A stretch of 64,000 bases of DNA from Phycisphaerales bacterium (lineage in GTDB: Bacteria; Planctomycetota; Phycisphaerae; Phycisphaerales; UBA1924): NCBI GenBank assembly GCA_020845755.1, contig JADLFE010000054.1:62001-126000 (forward strand), given 5' to 3'. Shown one piece after another: positions 62,172-64,000 of the stretch. The position numbers and the translations under genes were made by a program. Numbering within the stretch: the first letter of the stretch is position 1; every line of letters begins with the position of its first letter. The notes below the pieces were generated by a model. The model saw only the letters and a program-made list of their open reading frames with translations. It was not told the origin of the DNA and did not search any database.

Positions 62172-63344
62172 TCACCTGAACTGATTGCGCATCTGGACGA
62201 TGGCCTCGCAGGTGCTGACCATGGCGCGGAGGAGGCTGGCGGATTCCTTGACGCTCATGGTGGATGCCAGCGACTTGGCGGCCGAATCCGCGACCTTGGC
62301 CAGACGCGTGAATCCCATGGCAGGAGCGGCGCCGGCGAGTTGCATGCAGAGCGAACGGCACACGCTCACGTCATCTCGTTTCATCGCCAGATCAACGCGC
62401 TTGATCATGTCCTGAAGTTGGGTGATGAAGGTGGGGATAAGGCAGCGGTTGGGGTGGTCTTCGCCGAGCGTCGTGCCGTTGGGGTCGGAGCCTCCTCCGA
62501 CGGTGAGGAATTCGGCGACGGCGCGCAGAAGTTTGTCGGGCGTGACGGGCTTGACGAGGAAGGCGGTGACACCGACCTCGCTGGCCTTCTCGCGTGTCTG
62601 CGGGGTGGCGTCGGCGGTGGCGAACATGACGGGGCAGCGGATGTTCCGGGCCCGCATCATGAGGACAAGGTCGGCGCCGGTCTTGCCGTCTCCGAGATCG
62701 TAATCGGTGAGAACCAAGTCGACGCCGCCCTCGGCGATGGTCATGGCCTCCTCGATACTCGACGCTTGCTGGAGGCGGACCTGGGTGCCGCGGAGGTAGT
62801 GCTTGACGAGGGACTGCTCCATGGGCGAGTCGTCGACGTGGAGCATGTGCCCGCTGAGTTCTTCTTTGTTGACGTTCTCGAGGGAGAACCAGTCTTTCAT
62901 GGGATCAACGACGAAGTACTCCTTGGCGTTGATTTCCTTGTCGAACTGGATGCCGAGTTCGTGGATCGTGCCGCGGCGGTGGATGCAGCGTTTGATGGTT
63001 CCGGTGATCTCGGTGGGCCCGACCTTGGGGTGCGGGAGCGTGACGGTACACCGCGAGCCGGTGTGGACGTAGGAGTTGTGGAGGACGCTGATTCCGCCGC
63101 AGGAGAGATTACGCGCGGCGACCGTGAGATGGACGGTGTTCCCGCCGGGATGGACGAGTTTGCAGGGGATGGCGGCGTTTCGGAAGGGCCAGCGGACAAA
63201 GGTCCGGCGCTTGTCGGAATCCCCCTGCGTGCGGTCGAGATCGTCGAGGAAGGGATTGAGTTCGCGCGAGGCGAGCCCGATGGTGTTCTGACGCGATGCG
63301 CCGATCACGGGCTTGCCCTTGCCGCCTGGTGTCACTCCCGCCAT
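62172..63344 (-). CDS. Response regulator with PilZ and receiver domains
   Basis: 390 residues from MAGVTPGGKG. A PilZ-like domain at about 45-165 has RRTFVRWPFRNAAIPC (RxxxR c-di-GMP motif in altered form) and NLSCGGISVL ([D/N]xSxxG). A receiver domain follows at about 165-285: HMLHVDDSPMEQ, phospho-Asp in VLTDYDLGDG, then VKPVTPDKLL. The last 100 residues are an HPt-like helical bundle without a clear His. It could join c-di-GMP and phosphorelay signals. It lies upstream of gspD in the same direction, hinting at control of secretion or pili. Confidence 0.82.
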   Translation of the reverse strand: MAGVTPGGKGKPVIGASRQNTIGLASRELNPFLDDLDRTQGDSDKRRTFVRWPFRNAAIPCKLVHPGGNTVHLTVAARNLSCGGISVLHNSYVHTGSRCTVTLPHPKVGPTEITGTIKRCIHRRGTIHELGIQFDKEINAKEYFVVDPMKDWFSLENVNKEELSGHMLHVDDSPMEQSLVKHYLRGTQVRLQQASSIEEAMTIAEGGVDLVLTDYDLGDGKTGADLVLMMRARNIRCPVMFATADATPQTREKASEVGVTAFLVKPVTPDKLLRAVAEFLTVGGGSDPNGTTLGEDHPNRCLIPTFITQLQDMIKRVDLAMKRDDVSVCRSLCMQLAGAAPAMGFTRLAKVADSAAKSLASTMSVKESASLLRAMVSTCEAIVQMRNQFR

Positions 63345-63508
63345 GTCCGCTTGCTCCCGTGTCGTGCCGACTTCTCGACATCCTGAATCGGCGGAAGCGC
63401 GTGGGCGTATCACCGCGAGGCCGCGCGAGGCGTGTCCACGTGGGATTATGCCCCACCACCGTCGTCATACTCGGACCGGTGCGGGCGGACGGAGGAGTCG
63501 GAACGTCC

Positions 63509-63543
63509 GAAAAGAAAACCGGCGACCACAGGGCCGCCGGTGT
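63509..63543 (-). terminator. Terminator of the pyrophosphatase gene
   Basis: On the minus strand ACCGGCG, a 10-base loop, CGCCGGT, then TTTCTTTTC. Confidence 0.8.
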
Positions 63544-63569
63544 GAGAGATCGCGGGATGGGTGCGTTGC

Positions 63570-64000
63570 TCAGTGCTTGGCGGCGGCGCCGGCGATCTGC
63601 ATGCCGTAGAACGAGCGGTAGACGAAGAAGGCCGAGACGAGGAAGAAGGCGATGGTCAGACCGATCGTCAGGGGGCTGTGGGTAGCGCCGTCGGAGCCCT
63701 TCATGCTGACGGCAAGCTCAACGGCGAGCAGGCCAAAGAGTGTGGTGAACTTGATGACCGGGTTCATCGCGACCGAACTGGTGTCCTTGAAGGGATCGCC
63801 GACGGTGTCGCCGACGACGGTGGCGGCGTGGAGATCCGAGCCCTTGCCGCGCCCAGAGTTCTTGTAGACCGGATCGGTCTCGACGATCTTCTTGGCGTTG
63901 TCCCAGGCACCGCCGGCGTTGGCCATGAAGATGGCCTGGTAGAGGCCGAAGAGCGCGATGGAGACGAGGTATCCGATGAAGAAGTACGACTCATAGAACG
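63570..64000 (-). CDS. hppA: Membrane proton-pumping pyrophosphatase, C-terminal part
   Basis: The gene enters from the right edge; the last 142 codons are visible. YESYFFIGYLVSIALFG, then MANAGGAWDNAKKIVET and ATVVGDTVGDPFKDTSSVAMNPVIKF are hallmark segments of the membrane pyrophosphatase family, with the Asp residues of the hydrolytic centre. The final two helices and GMQIAGAAAKH end the protein. The enzyme couples pyrophosphate hydrolysis to H+ or Na+ export. The residues that tell K+-dependent from K+-independent types lie outside the window. Confidence 0.95.
   Translation of the reverse strand, partial: FYESYFFIGYLVSIALFGLYQAIFMANAGGAWDNAKKIVETDPVYKNSGRGKGSDLHAATVVGDTVGDPFKDTSSVAMNPVIKFTTLFGLLAVELAVSMKGSDGATHSPLTIGLTIAFFLVSAFFVYRSFYGMQIAGAAAKH

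Overview
The window looks like a chromosomal segment of a high-GC planctomycete, most likely of the Phycisphaerae lineage. The clues are an exported protein with a PEP-CTERM-like tail (ending RRRR), a secreted beta-helix protein ending in a dockerin-like double repeat with a terminal Gly-Cys, a sigma factor paired with a membrane Ser/Thr kinase, small zinc-ribbon membrane proteins and many exported hydrolases. This placement is inference; no rRNA gene is present. The window has no phage, CRISPR array or recognisable insertion sequence.

Layout. 0-5.6 kb: end of a repeat protein, a CNT nucleoside transporter, a decayed antitoxin-like remnant, mreB-mreC-mreD for cell shape and a coiled-coil protein. 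5.9-10.2 kb: sigma factor plus kinase operon and an exported sorting-signal protein. 10.4-17.2 kb: tag and thiL (divergent), tsaE, a YbjQ-type protein, a GH29 alpha-L-fucosidase and small membrane or lipoproteins. 17.4-20.6 kb: a tandem pair of secreted beta-helix proteins, the first truncated. 20.7-26.2 kb: tRNA-Arg(CCU), PspC, a two-domain aspartic protease, an ArsR-type regulator, a fibro-slime protein and murA. 26.3-33.8 kb: ApaG, SRPBCC, a PTPS/QueD-family protein, ppk, a heptosyltransferase, tRNA-Ala(GGC), mobA and TauE. 34.1-42.9 kb: one tightly coupled eight-gene operon, porG-porA-porB, two GltD-like flavoproteins each carrying two 4Fe-4S ferredoxin motifs, then korA-korB-korC. 43-49.5 kb: lipoproteins, a dehydrogenase, an NTF2-like protein, a GH32 glycosidase and prmC. 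49.9-56.6 kb: polA, a GxxExxY gene framed by inverted repeats, a GlmU-like protein, a HAD phosphatase and a Tat-exported metallo-hydrolase. 56.8-64 kb: elongation factor P, gspE, gspD, a PilZ-REC response regulator and the end of a proton-pumping pyrophosphatase.

How genes work together. The por/kor operon should supply acetyl-CoA and succinyl-CoA interconversion with reduced ferredoxin, and its two flavoproteins are plausible links between ferredoxin and NAD(P)H. mreBCD and murA serve the cell envelope. gspE and gspD belong to a type II secretion or pilus machine that could export the many signal-peptide proteins.

The most general new observation concerns gene starts. At least twelve genes without a Shine-Dalgarno sequence have a TAnnnT-like -10 box whose end lies 5-7 bases before the start codon. 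Transcription should therefore begin at or next to the start codon, giving leaderless mRNAs. Other genes have ordinary purine-rich ribosome sites, or GTGA/ATGA overlaps with the gene before. Other points of note are the 473-bp GxxExxY cassette, a 21-residue internal duplication in one flavoprotein, an EF-P with Asn at the modified-Lys position, and a PTPS-family enzyme with the PTPS-III motif.
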